Part shown: piece by piece, positions 8,776 to 17,543 of the stretch
How positions within the stretch are numbered: the first letter of the stretch is position 1
Layout: the number at the start of each line of letters is the position of its first letter
Assembly: GCF_014926405.1 (NCBI RefSeq)
Contig: NZ_JACXXJ020000003.1
Coordinates: forward strand, 789,001-853,000
Direction: 5' to 3'
From: Agrobacterium vitis
GTDB lineage: Bacteria; Pseudomonadota; Alphaproteobacteria; Rhizobiales; Rhizobiaceae
Length of the DNA stretch: 64,000 nt
Notes under the pieces: generated by a model
Databases searched by the model: none
Seen by the model: the letters and a program-made list of their open reading frames with translations, nothing else
What the model was told of the DNA's origin: nothing
Program-made: the position numbers and the translations under genes

Positions 8776-9456
8776 TTATTTTGCGAGGTCTAGGTGACCA
8801 GCGTGGAGAACATATTCGCGGGCAATGGTCAGGCTAAAGCTGGTATCGCCGGGGCGAAGCCCGTTGATGGCGTCGCGGCAGGCTTTTGTGAAGGCGACGC
8901 CAGCACCCTCATTCGGCAGCCAATATTCGTCGATGGCTGCGACCGGGCCGGGAAACAATGGCGTGTTGCGGGAATATCCGAGCAATCCGTGAGAAGCCGT
9001 ATCGATCACATCCAAAACAGCATGGACGTCTGGCGTTTCGCCAAACCAGGCCAGGAATACTTTCACGGCACCTTCACGCGACTGCACCGGAATGATTATC
9101 TCTTCCGAGTAGGGTAAGCCGATCAGAGTGGCGTCATCGACCATTTCCGGCTCATCGGGCTTGAGATATTGCAGATAGAACGGCGTCTCGCGTGACGCCT
9201 TCAACCCTGCCAGATCCTGAGCCCAGACCTCGGTGACGAAATCCACGCCAATTGCCAGTGCCTTGACCTGCGGCTCACCGCCAAAATAGACACCATCGAA
9301 CGCATGGTTCTGAACATAGCGCTTTGGCGCGTTCATTGGATCAAGGGCAATATAATCCAGCACGATCTTGCCGTGATGGTCCTTCATATGCGTGCGGTGC
9401 TCGGCAAGCGTCTGACCCAAACGACGACGGCCGCAGATCATGAGTTTGATGGTCAT
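8776..9456 (-). CDS. EthD-domain protein
   Basis: 226 residues. The N-terminal part (TIKLMICGRRRLGQTLAEHR, then HHGKIVL) and the later IIPVQSREGAVKVFLAWF look like two ferredoxin-like alpha+beta barrel halves of the EthD/Dabb type. EthD proteins accompany oxidative degradation systems, often with unknown catalytic role, and some relatives act as decarboxylases, cyclases or methylmuconolactone isomerases. The start overlaps the stop of the preceding hydrolase gene by 4 bases, which indicates coupled translation. In this operon it may rearrange a ring-cleavage product, but no catalytic residue can be named with confidence. Confidence 0.75.
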   Translation of the reverse strand: MTIKLMICGRRRLGQTLAEHRTHMKDHHGKIVLDYIALDPMNAPKRYVQNHAFDGVYFGGEPQVKALAIGVDFVTEVWAQDLAGLKASRETPFYLQYLKPDEPEMVDDATLIGLPYSEEIIIPVQSREGAVKVFLAWFGETPDVHAVLDVIDTASHGLLGYSRNTPLFPGPVAAIDEYWLPNEGAGVAFTKACRDAINGLRPGDTSFSLTIAREYVLHAGHLDLAK

Positions 9457-10625
9457 GGTGTTTTCCTAACTGCGATGCGTCCGCCCAGGACCTCTGCTAC
9501 CCAGTCGGCAATATAGGCACCGGCATTTGCCGAATTATCAAAGCTGGAATGCTGGATGCCTCCAGTACGCTCGTCGAAAATCTTCAGTTCGCGGTTGGGA
9601 CTATTGACCAGTTGGTCATAGGTGGCATGAGCCCATTGCAGGGGAATCTGGCTATCTTTTTCACCGTGAGTGACAAGGAAAGGCACATGAATTCGATCCA
9701 GAATGCCATTGAGATGAACCTTTTCGGCAATCTCCATGAAGTCGTCCATGTCCTTGGCACCCCAGACCCACATGACATGGCTCCAGTAATGAGGAACGGG
9801 GAGATTGCCCTCACGGGCGAGGCGCTTTTTCTGAACATCGCGCCAATCGTGATTGGCACCCCAGACAACACCGCAGGCAAAGCGTGGTTCGAAGGCGACA
9901 GCACGGGGGCAATAGTAACCGCCAAGTGAAACGCCTTCCATGCCAATCCGCTTGGCATCGATATCCGGCTGACCTTCCAGCCAATCGACCACACGGCTCG
10001 CCCAGTGCTCGCTGTCATAACGGGCCGTCAGTCCTTGAAGGCGCAGGGCTTCCCCCGTACCCGGCTGATCGACGATCAGCGAAGCGACGCCGCGCTTGGC
10101 AAGCCACACCGGCAACCCAACCAAAAGCTTCATTTCCTTGGTACTGTCGAGACCATTGACCTGGACCAGAAGCGGTGCGGCACCTTCGACACGTTCGGCG
10201 GGTACGTAAAGAGCGGACAGATGCTTGCCCTCATAGGGAATCTCAACCCGGCGACAGGACGAGCCGGAAAGCTTCAAACCCTTTTCGAACGCATCCAGAA
10301 AGCGCTTGTACAAGGCTACCCGGCCCTCAGAACCATGGGCAAGCAACCGTTCCGCAGTCAGCATGTAATTGGCGGCGCGGATCAGCTTGTCACCCGCAGA
10401 AATCAACCTGCCCTTGGCTTCGTCTTCCTCGGCGAGGGACACCAGCTTGTCCGCCATCTTGATCCAGGTCTCGCGGAACGCTTGTGTCCCGGCGGCGTCC
10501 GGCGCCTTGGCCGCCTCCTGCAATGGGGCGCACATTTCTTCGATCTCGCCCATCCGGGCACCCATCTCGATCGACAGATCGACAGACAGGTTCCAGACAT
10601 AATTGGTCGGAAAATACTTAAACAT
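9453..10625 (-). CDS. alpha/beta hydrolase, FrsA/2,6-dihydroxypseudooxynicotine hydrolase-like
   Basis: 390 residues from the ATG at 10625, chosen because GGAG lies 5 bases before it; an upstream start at 10697 would add 24 Arg-rich residues without a binding site. An N-terminal helical region of ~140 residues precedes the hydrolase fold: nucleophile elbow GVSLGGYY (Ser about residue 240), acid in HGEKDSQIP and catalytic His in IQHSSFD. The helical cap and overall layout recall the C-C bond hydrolases of the 2,6-dihydroxypseudooxynicotine hydrolase/FrsA group. It is the first gene of the cluster, directly downstream of the region shared with the divergent LysR gene. The substrate is probably a diketo or acyl-ring intermediate. 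Confidence 0.85.
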   Translation of the reverse strand: MFKYFPTNYVWNLSVDLSIEMGARMGEIEEMCAPLQEAAKAPDAAGTQAFRETWIKMADKLVSLAEEDEAKGRLISAGDKLIRAANYMLTAERLLAHGSEGRVALYKRFLDAFEKGLKLSGSSCRRVEIPYEGKHLSALYVPAERVEGAAPLLVQVNGLDSTKEMKLLVGLPVWLAKRGVASLIVDQPGTGEALRLQGLTARYDSEHWASRVVDWLEGQPDIDAKRIGMEGVSLGGYYCPRAVAFEPRFACGVVWGANHDWRDVQKKRLAREGNLPVPHYWSHVMWVWGAKDMDDFMEIAEKVHLNGILDRIHVPFLVTHGEKDSQIPLQWAHATYDQLVNSPNRELKIFDERTGGIQHSSFDNSANAGAYIADWVAEVLGGRIAVRKTP

Positions 10626-10771
10626 CGGGTCTCCTCGAACTCGCCTCCTCGGGCGATTTAGGCGATGGGAGAACCGCGCTGCCAGCGTTAAGGCCAAGCA
10701 ACGATATTTCCTCCCTGACCCAAGATGTACTGAAGAAAAACTCGTTTACAAAATTGCATTGATGAATGATT

Positions 10772-10792
10772 TGTATTTTTAAAATAAATACA
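10772..10792. promoter_or_regulatory. inverted repeat, candidate LysR (NodD-like) operator in the divergent intergenic region
   Basis: TGTATTT (10772-10778) and AAATACA (10786-10792) form a perfect 7-base inverted repeat with a 7-base AT-rich centre. It sits in the 232-base gap between the catabolic operon (start 10625, minus) and the LysR gene (start 10858, plus). A second palindrome AATCGATT lies at 10795-10802. LysR regulators typically bind such dyads between divergent genes; the sequence is AT-rich, so chance cannot be excluded. Confidence 0.4.
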
Positions 10793-10857
10793 TGAATCGA
10801 TTGATCCCCCGATAATTTGGCTGGTTATTCGAGGGATTCCTTGGGAGGGGGACAATC

Positions 10858-11814
10858 ATGCGCTTCAAGAATCTGGACCTTAATCTGCTGGTGGCGCTCG
10901 ACACGCTGATCAGGGTTCGCAATGTCAGCCGGGCCGCAGACGAAATGTTCATCACCCAATCGGCGATGAGCAACGCACTTGGGCGCTTGCGCGATTATTT
11001 CGACGATCCGCTGCTGATTCAGGTCGGGCGATCCATGGAATTGTCGCCGCTCGCCGCCTCATTGGAGCTGCCCTTGCGCGACATTATCGTGCGCATCGAG
11101 GCGGCCGTCGTTTCGACGCCGTCCTTCATTCCCCATGAATCGACACGCAGTATCAACCTCATCGTGTCTGACTATACCCTCAATACGATCATGCCGCCGT
11201 TTCTTCGGCAGGTGTCGGCGCTGGCCCCGGGTGTGCAAATCCATTTCCAACCACAACAAAACTATCCCCATCTCCTTCTCGAGCGCGGAGAAGCGGATCT
11301 ATTGGTGGCGCCAAGCGATTTTTGCTCGACCAATCACCCATCGGAACCTTTCCTGGAAGACCAGATCTGTTGCGTGGTGGATGCGGACGGGCCGCTGGCA
11401 CAAGGGCCTATGACGGAAAATGATTTTCTTGCCGCAGGTCATGTGGTGATGCAGCCGCCCAATGGCGGAGAGACCTTTGCCCAACGCGCCTGCGACAAGC
11501 TCGGCCTGAAGATCAAGGTGGAGGCTTCAACCTTTTCCTTTTCATCCCTGCCCTTCCTTATCCGTGGCTCGAAACGCATTGCCATGGTTCAACGCAGCCT
11601 GGCGGAATGCATGCTCAATCTGGGCGGTATCCGCATCATGGACCCGCCTTTCCCTCTGCCACCATTACTACAGTGCCTGCAATGGCACAGCTATCGCACC
11701 CGCGATCCCGCACTGGTCTGGTTCCGATCCCAGATGCACGAGGCAGCAGCGAGAGTTCGTCAGGAAAAAATGGAGCCCGATCGGCATAAGGAGCATGACA
11801 TCCTTTCCGGCTGA
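10858..11814 (+). CDS. LysR-family transcriptional regulator, NodD-like subgroup
   Basis: 318 residues. The opening MRFKNLDLNLLVALDTLI followed by NVSRAADEMFITQSAMSNAL is the winged helix-turn-helix of the NodD/NahR subgroup of LysR regulators, whose members respond to aromatic inducers such as flavonoids or salicylate. The remaining ~230 residues form the ligand-binding domain. The strong site GGGAGGGG is 7 bases before the ATG. It is divergent from the ten-gene catabolic cluster and very likely its activator. It lacks any nodulation context here, so it should not be called nodD. Confidence 0.9.
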   Translation: MRFKNLDLNLLVALDTLIRVRNVSRAADEMFITQSAMSNALGRLRDYFDDPLLIQVGRSMELSPLAASLELPLRDIIVRIEAAVVSTPSFIPHESTRSINLIVSDYTLNTIMPPFLRQVSALAPGVQIHFQPQQNYPHLLLERGEADLLVAPSDFCSTNHPSEPFLEDQICCVVDADGPLAQGPMTENDFLAAGHVVMQPPNGGETFAQRACDKLGLKIKVEASTFSFSSLPFLIRGSKRIAMVQRSLAECMLNLGGIRIMDPPFPLPPLLQCLQWHSYRTRDPALVWFRSQMHEAAARVRQEKMEPDRHKEHDILSG

Positions 11815-11855
11815 TCGCTGTCGTCGAACCGTAAAAATAGAACATAAACAGCGAC

Positions 11856-11886
11856 GTGCCGCTGCGCCTCAGAAGCGCAACGGCAC
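11856..11886. terminator. hairpin between convergent LysR and RND genes
   Basis: GTGCCGCTGCGC (11856-11867) pairs with GCGCAACGGCAC (11875-11886) with one non-Watson-Crick position and a 7-base loop. It lies 42 bases after the LysR stop and 11 bases after the RND pump stop, so it can serve both strands. T-runs are short (TTCGTTT on the plus side). Confidence 0.55.
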
Positions 11887-11896
11887 TTCGTTTGCC

Positions 11897-14800
11897 TTAC
11901 TCGGCCGCCATACGCATTGGCCTGTCATTGTCCTGCTCATGGTCATCGTGGTTATGCTGCACCAGCGGACGATTGCCAGCCAGTTTGCGGATCAGCACGT
12001 AAAAGACCGGCGTCATGAAAATGCCGAAGACCGTCACGCCAATCATGCCGGAAAACACCGCAATACCCATGGCCGCACGCATTTCGGCCCCAGCACCGGT
12101 TGAGGTGACCAGCGGTACGACGCCCATGATGAAGGCCATGGATGTCATCAGGATTGGGCGCAGACGCAAGCGGCTGGCCTCGATAGCCGCCTGAACCGGG
12201 GTCCTGCCTTCAAATTCCAGCTCCCGCGCAAATTCGACGATCAGGATGGCGTTTTTGGCTGAGAGCCCGACAAGCACGATCAGGCCGATCTGGGTGAAGA
12301 TGTTATTGTCTCCTCCGGTCAGCCAGATCCCGGTCAGTGCAGCCAATACGCCCATCGGTACGATCATGATGATCGCCAAAGGCAGAGTCAGGCTTTCGTA
12401 TTGCGCGGCAAGCACAAGATAGACCAGCAGCAAAGCGAGTGGAAACACCAGGAAGCCCGAGCTTCCCGCCAGGATTTGCTGGTAGGTCAGATCGGTCCAT
12501 TCATAGCCGATGCCTTTCGGCAGTACATCAGCTGCGATCTTTTCAATTGCCGCCTGTGCTTGACCGGATGAGAATCCGGGTGCCGGCCCCCCATTGATAT
12601 CAGCAGCCAGAAAGCCGTTATAGCGGTTGGTGCGTTCCGGCCCCGTTGTCGGATCGACCCGCAGCAGCGCAGACAGCGGGATCATCTGGCCCGATGCGGA
12701 GCGCACCTTTAACTGACCAATATTGTCGGGCGTGGCCCGAAACTTGGCATCGGCCTGGGCGCGAACGCTGTATGTTCGGCCAAAGGCATTGAAGTCATTG
12801 ACATAGAGTGAGCCCAGATAGATTTGCAGGGTTTGGAACACATCGGTAACGGAAACACCGAGCTGTTCTGCCTTGGCGCGATCAAGATCGGCATAGAGCT
12901 GCGGCACATTGATCTGGAAGCTGGAAAACAGGCCAGTCAGCTCCGGTGTTTGATAGGCCTTGGCCAGAAACGCTTTGGTGGCTTCGTCCAGCGCCTGATA
13001 GCCCAATCCAGCCCGGTCTTCCAATTGCAGCTTGAAACCGCCGGTCGTGCCGAGACCCTGGACGGGCGGCGGCGGGAACATAGCGATGAAGGCATCCTGG
13101 ATGGAGGAAAACTTCTGGTTCAGCTGCATGGCAATCGCCCCACCGGACAGATCAGGCGTCTTGCGCTGGTCGAAATCCTTCAGGGTCACAAACACGATGC
13201 CGGCATTGGAGGAATTGGTGAAGCCATTGATCGACAGGCCCGGAAAAGCGATGGCGTGCGCCACGCCCGGCTGGGCAAGCGCAATGTCGCTCATCCGCTT
13301 GATCACATCTTCCGTACGGTCAAGGCTGGCGGCATCCGGCAATTGGGCAAAACCGATCAGATATTGCTTGTCCTGTGCCGGCACGAACCCGCCCGGAACA
13401 GCATTGAACAGGCCATAGGTGGCGCCAGCCAGGGCCAGATAAACCACCATGACGATGCTTTTGCGTGAGAGAAGACCGCCGACGCTTTTTCCGTAAGCAT
13501 TGGAGCCAGCGCCAAAGACACGGTTAAAACCTCTGAAAAACCAGCCAAGCATGAAATCCAGGCCGCGCGTCAGCCGGTCCTTCGGTGCGTGGTGTCCCTT
13601 CAGAAGCAGAGCGGCAAGCGCCGGTGACAGGGTCAGCGAATTCAGCGCCGAGATCACGGTCGAAATGGCGATGGTCAAGGCGAACTGGCGGTAGAACTGG
13701 CCCGACAGACCGGAAATGAAGGCCAGCGGCACGAAGACCGCCACCAGAACCAGGGCGATGGCGATAATCGGCCCCGACACTTCCTTCATGGCACGGTAGG
13801 TCGCCTGACGGGGCGACAGGCCGTTTTCGATATTGCGCTCGACATTTTCGACAACGACGATGGCATCATCCACGACGATGCCGATGGCCAGAACCAGTCC
13901 GAACAGGCTGAGGGCGTTGATAGAAAAGCCGAAGGCATACATCACGGCAAATGTGCCGATGATCGACACCGGAACCGCGATCAGCGGAATGATCGACGCC
14001 CGCCAGGTCTGGAGGAAGAGGATGACGACCAGCACGACCAGCGCCACGGCTTCCAGCAGGGTATCGACTACTTTCTCGATGGAAGACCGGACGAATTTGG
14101 TGGTGTCGTAGACGATTTCGTATTTCACGCCTTCTGGCATGGCCAATTGCAGCTCATCCATCGTCCTCACCACTTCATCGGAAATGGTGATGGCATTGGA
14201 GCCGGGCGCCTGGAAAACAGGAATGGCGACTGCGGCCTTGCTGTCCAGCAGGGAGCGCAGTGCGTAATCGGAAGCGCCAAGCTCGACGCGGGCGACATCG
14301 CGCAATCGGGTGATCTGGCCGTTTGCACCGCTCTTGACGATGATATTGCCAAAATCCTCTGGCGTTTGCAGCCGCCCCTGTGCGTTGACATTCAGCTGTA
14401 CGTCAACCCCCGGCAGGCTTGGCGACCCACCGATGATACCGGCAGCGGCCTGGACATTCTGCGCGCGGATGGCAGTGGTAATATCGCTGGCCGCCAAGCC
14501 ATGTTCGGCCGCCTGCTGCGGATCGATCCAGATACGCATGGAATAATCGCCGGAGCCAAAGATTTGAACTTGGCCGACACCCGCAATCCGGGCGAGCCGG
14601 TCCTTGATGTTCAGGACGCCGTAATTGCGCAGGTAGGTAATGTCATAGCGATTGTCTGGGGAGATCAGGTTGACGACCATCATCAGATCGGGAGAGCTTT
14701 TGACCGTGGTCACGCCGAGGCTCTTAACCTCTTCCGGCATACGCGGTTCGGCCTGCGACACCCGGTTCTGCACCAGTTGCTGGGCCTTATCGGGGTCGGT

Positions 14801-15097
14801 GCCGAGTTTGAAGGTCACAGTCAGCGTCATCACGCCGTCCGAGGTCGCCTGGCTCGACATGTAAAGCATGCCTTCGACACCATTGATCTGCTCTTCCAGC
14901 GGCGTCGCCACAGTTTCGGCAATCACCTTCGGATTGGCGCCGGGATAAGTGGCCCGCACGACAATCGACGGCGGTACGACATCGGGATATTCGGAAATCG
15001 GCAGCGACCGCATGCCGATCAACCCGGCCACGACGATCAGCACCGACAGCACCCCGGCAAACACCGGGCGGTCGACAAAAAATCGGGAAATGTTCAT
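11897..15097 (-). CDS. RND multidrug efflux pump inner-membrane subunit (HAE1 family)
   Basis: A full-length AcrB/MexF-type proton antiporter of 1066 residues. Seen: the N-terminal MNISRFFVDRPVFAGVLS, the two acidic proton-relay residues in IGIVVDDAIVVVENVERN, and the partner lysine in VGLSAKNAILIVEFAREL. The start at 15097 is preferred over an upstream ATG at 15124 because AGAGGG lies 7 bases before it and family members begin MxISxFFIxRP. It works with the periplasmic adaptor encoded upstream and an outer-membrane channel not found in the window. A divergent LysR gene at 17544 is the probable regulator. Substrates cannot be predicted. Confidence 0.95.
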   Translation of the reverse strand: MNISRFFVDRPVFAGVLSVLIVVAGLIGMRSLPISEYPDVVPPSIVVRATYPGANPKVIAETVATPLEEQINGVEGMLYMSSQATSDGVMTLTVTFKLGTDPDKAQQLVQNRVSQAEPRMPEEVKSLGVTTVKSSPDLMMVVNLISPDNRYDITYLRNYGVLNIKDRLARIAGVGQVQIFGSGDYSMRIWIDPQQAAEHGLAASDITTAIRAQNVQAAAGIIGGSPSLPGVDVQLNVNAQGRLQTPEDFGNIIVKSGANGQITRLRDVARVELGASDYALRSLLDSKAAVAIPVFQAPGSNAITISDEVVRTMDELQLAMPEGVKYEIVYDTTKFVRSSIEKVVDTLLEAVALVVLVVILFLQTWRASIIPLIAVPVSIIGTFAVMYAFGFSINALSLFGLVLAIGIVVDDAIVVVENVERNIENGLSPRQATYRAMKEVSGPIIAIALVLVAVFVPLAFISGLSGQFYRQFALTIAISTVISALNSLTLSPALAALLLKGHHAPKDRLTRGLDFMLGWFFRGFNRVFGAGSNAYGKSVGGLLSRKSIVMVVYLALAGATYGLFNAVPGGFVPAQDKQYLIGFAQLPDAASLDRTEDVIKRMSDIALAQPGVAHAIAFPGLSINGFTNSSNAGIVFVTLKDFDQRKTPDLSGGAIAMQLNQKFSSIQDAFIAMFPPPPVQGLGTTGGFKLQLEDRAGLGYQALDEATKAFLAKAYQTPELTGLFSSFQINVPQLYADLDRAKAEQLGVSVTDVFQTLQIYLGSLYVNDFNAFGRTYSVRAQADAKFRATPDNIGQLKVRSASGQMIPLSALLRVDPTTGPERTNRYNGFLAADINGGPAPGFSSGQAQAAIEKIAADVLPKGIGYEWTDLTYQQILAGSSGFLVFPLALLLVYLVLAAQYESLTLPLAIIMIVPMGVLAALTGIWLTGGDNNIFTQIGLIVLVGLSAKNAILIVEFARELEFEGRTPVQAAIEASRLRLRPILMTSMAFIMGVVPLVTSTGAGAEMRAAMGIAVFSGMIGVTVFGIFMTPVFYVLIRKLAGNRPLVQHNHDDHEQDNDRPMRMAAE

Positions 15098-15277
15098 TTC
15101 AAAGCCCTCTCCGGCGTGAAACAACTCCGCCCTCGGACAAAAGCGATGTTTCGTCCGGCAAACGGTGGATATGGATATGACAGTCCTGCCCGGCGGCCTT
15201 GGCTGCCGGGAGGATATTGGACCTGACGAGTGTTCGCAGCTTACGGACGAGGCATCAGGTCGATGCGCAGGCTATGC

Positions 15278-16468
15278 TTACTTCGACGCCGCGAGCTTTT
15301 CTTCCGGCTGCGGTGCAACGACCGCGCCCGGTTTGATGCGTTGCAGACCGTTGACGACGATCGTATCGCCAGCAGCAAGCCCGCTTTCCACCACACGCTG
15401 GCCTTCGGCCACGGCGCCCAACTGGATCTGGCGGTAATTCACCTTGTTATCGGCATCGACCACGAAAACGAATTTCTTGTCCTGATCGGTACCAATCGCC
15501 CGTTCGCTGACCAGAATCTTGTTTTCCGGCACGGGTTGTCCCATGCGCACCCGCACGAACTGGCCTGGGATAAGCCTGCCGCCCGGATTGTCGAAGACGG
15601 CGCGCACGCCAATCGTACCACTGGCAGCATCGACTTGGTTGTTGATCAATTGCAGCTTGCCTTTGATCGGCGTGCCGTCATCGGCCAAAGTACCGATTTC
15701 AACGGGAATGCGGTCAATGTCGGCCAAGGCCGCCCCGGTTTGCGGCAGTTGCGAAAGAGCCTTGGCCACCAACTGTTCACTGACATTGAAGCTGGCATAG
15801 ATCGGATCGACTGACACCAGCGTGGTCAGGACAGAGGACGACGAACCCGAGGCCACCAGATTGCCTGCAGTAACCTCAAGCTTACCGACGCGACCGGAAA
15901 CCGGGGCGCGCACCTGGGTATAATCCAGCTCCAGTTGAGCCGATTGCAGCTGTGCTCTGGCGGTTCCCATAGCGGCTTGAGCCTGCGTAAAGCTATTGCG
16001 GCGCTGGTCCATGTCGCTTTGCGAGATCGTGCTGTTGCCCGATAGTTTCAAGCCGCGATCCAGTTCGATCCTGGCAAGATCGACCTTGGCTTCAGCGGAA
16101 GCGAACTGGCCTTCCGCCTGATCGACAGCGGCCTGATACGGGGCGGGATCGATGGTGAACAGCAGATCGCCTGCCTTGACCAGCGCGCCCTCTCGGAAAT
16201 GGACGGATTGGATGGCTCCGCCGACCCGTGGCCGCACATCGACCCGTTCAACGGCCTCGAGACGGCCGGAAAACAGCTCCCAGCGGGTGAAATTCCGGCT
16301 GGAAACCTTGGAAACCGTGACCGGCACGGCAGGAACCGGTGCAGCCGCAGAGGCAGCCGTCGCTGCACCGCTCATCGGCAATTGAAGAACCACGGATACG
16401 GCTGAAATGGACACAACAAGGCCCAGGCCGGCGCCCATAAGGGCCCAGCGTTGTTTTCTGGATGACAT
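15278..16468 (-). CDS. RND efflux periplasmic adaptor (membrane fusion protein)
   Basis: 396 residues from the ATG at 16468 (GGAGA 6 bases upstream). A hydrophobic N-terminal segment (MGAGLGLVVSISAVSVVL) anchors or exports the protein. The biotinyl-lipoyl halves are seen as RVDVRPRVGGAIQSVHF and VRAPVSGRVGKLEV, flanking the coiled hairpin, followed by beta-barrel and membrane-proximal domains (RLIPGQFVRVRMGQPV). It bridges the inner-membrane pump encoded 180 bases downstream to an outer-membrane factor. There is no lipobox cysteine, unlike AcrA and MexA. Confidence 0.93.
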   Translation of the reverse strand: MSSRKQRWALMGAGLGLVVSISAVSVVLQLPMSGAATAASAAAPVPAVPVTVSKVSSRNFTRWELFSGRLEAVERVDVRPRVGGAIQSVHFREGALVKAGDLLFTIDPAPYQAAVDQAEGQFASAEAKVDLARIELDRGLKLSGNSTISQSDMDQRRNSFTQAQAAMGTARAQLQSAQLELDYTQVRAPVSGRVGKLEVTAGNLVASGSSSSVLTTLVSVDPIYASFNVSEQLVAKALSQLPQTGAALADIDRIPVEIGTLADDGTPIKGKLQLINNQVDAASGTIGVRAVFDNPGGRLIPGQFVRVRMGQPVPENKILVSERAIGTDQDKKFVFVVDADNKVNYRQIQLGAVAEGQRVVESGLAAGDTIVVNGLQRIKPGAVVAPQPEEKLAASK

Positions 16469-16526
16469 TGGCAATCTCCTTGCGGCCCCCACAGGCCGCC
16501 ATTGTTCATTCAGGTTTCACGACATT

Positions 16527-17336
16527 CTAGCGAATGCTGATCTGTTTAACGAAGTCTTCGAACTGGCTTTCAAGCTCAGGCTCCCATGCCGATGCATGGA
16601 TATGTTGACCGCCATAGATGGATGACCAGCCCTTTCCGGAAGACAGGATCTGGCTACAGGTTTTAACGCCTGCCTGTTTCAGGCTTTGCGCGAACGCAAG
16701 ACTTTCATCACGCAGCGGATCATCCTCAGCGCTCAAAACCAAAGCAGGCGCGACGCCAGCGAGACGCGAACAGAGGCAAGGTGCCGCATAAGGATGGCAT
16801 CCGCCACCGCTCAGATAACGGCTCCAGCCTTCCGCCCAGCGCTCCCGCATGCCGATGGCTTCAGCTTCACGGATGGACGCCGTCCCCATGAATGGATCGA
16901 GCAGCGGCGACAGCAGGATCTGGCCGTCAAGTTGGTCAGCGAAATGGTCACGTGCCTTCAGCGCGACGCTGGCTGCAATATTACCACCCGCCTCAACGCC
17001 TGCCAGCAACAGCAGTGATTTACGGTCGCCAAGCCCAGCACGCTTGTTGGCGAGATAGGAGAAAATCGAAAAGCCCACCTCAAGCGGACTGGGGAAGACC
17101 GGCCCGAGCGGCGCGTTGTAGTCCGGCACCACCACGATAGCGCCGGTCCTCGCCAGACAGGCCGCAACCGAATTGTCCACCACGCCGGATGCCATGAAGG
17201 CACCTGCGTGAAAGAACAACACGACCGGCGGCCCCTTGCCATATTCGGCACCCTGATAGACACGCGCCGACACCGGCCCGACGGCCAGCTTGTCCAGCAC
17301 CATATCTTTCACTTGTACCGGCATTGGCACCGACAT
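16527..17336 (-). CDS. alpha/beta hydrolase-fold protein (HSL-like) with Glu in place of the nucleophile Ser
   Basis: 269 residues with the layout of the hormone-sensitive-lipase group: oxyanion segment VLFFHAGAFMASG (HAG where HGG is usual), elbow LAGVEAGGN at residues 112-119 where GDSAGGN is expected, acid in LSAEDDPLRDE (D205/D206) and a His in GQHIH (about residue 245). The codons at the elbow read GTT GAG GCG GGT GGT, so residue 115 is Glu. Normal serine-esterase chemistry is therefore not expected. It is the first gene of the RND operon, 58 bases before the adaptor gene, and divergent from a LysR gene. A binding or sensing role, or unusual catalysis, is possible. Confidence 0.8.
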   Translation of the reverse strand: MSVPMPVQVKDMVLDKLAVGPVSARVYQGAEYGKGPPVVLFFHAGAFMASGVVDNSVAACLARTGAIVVVPDYNAPLGPVFPSPLEVGFSIFSYLANKRAGLGDRKSLLLLAGVEAGGNIAASVALKARDHFADQLDGQILLSPLLDPFMGTASIREAEAIGMRERWAEGWSRYLSGGGCHPYAAPCLCSRLAGVAPALVLSAEDDPLRDESLAFAQSLKQAGVKTCSQILSSGKGWSSIYGGQHIHASAWEPELESQFEDFVKQISIR

Positions 17337-17489
17337 TGCTTCGACTTCCTTAAGCCCCCATTTTCGGGACCCCTAATTTTCTCTGGTCCGACCAGCAGTC
17401 ACCGAGACGAGATATGATATGCACGCTTGCAATTTCATGTAAAATCTATTGTTATTCGCCAATCGGAACAAGCTGACGTTTTCTTACTA

Positions 17490-17516
17490 CACTGTTCGTA
17501 TTTTCGAATAATAGTG
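17490..17516. promoter_or_regulatory. compound dyad, candidate operator of the efflux LysR regulator
   Basis: Nested inverted half-sites CACT (17490-17493) / AGTG (17513-17516) and TTCG (17495-17498) / CGAA (17505-17508) lie 28-54 bases before the LysR start and about 155-180 bases before the divergent hydrolase start. This fits an autoregulatory LysR site by position and form only. Confidence 0.35.
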
Positions 17517-17543
17517 CAACGCACATCAACAAGGCCAACTCCC

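Noticed and set aside
10858..11814. nodD nodulation regulator
   Set aside because: The N terminus is NodD-like, but there are no nod genes or nod-box-like sequences near; the neighbours are catabolic genes.
14147..15226. 359-residue plus-strand frame opposite the RND pump gene
   Set aside because: Shadow of the pump gene; no ribosome site and no recognisable domain.
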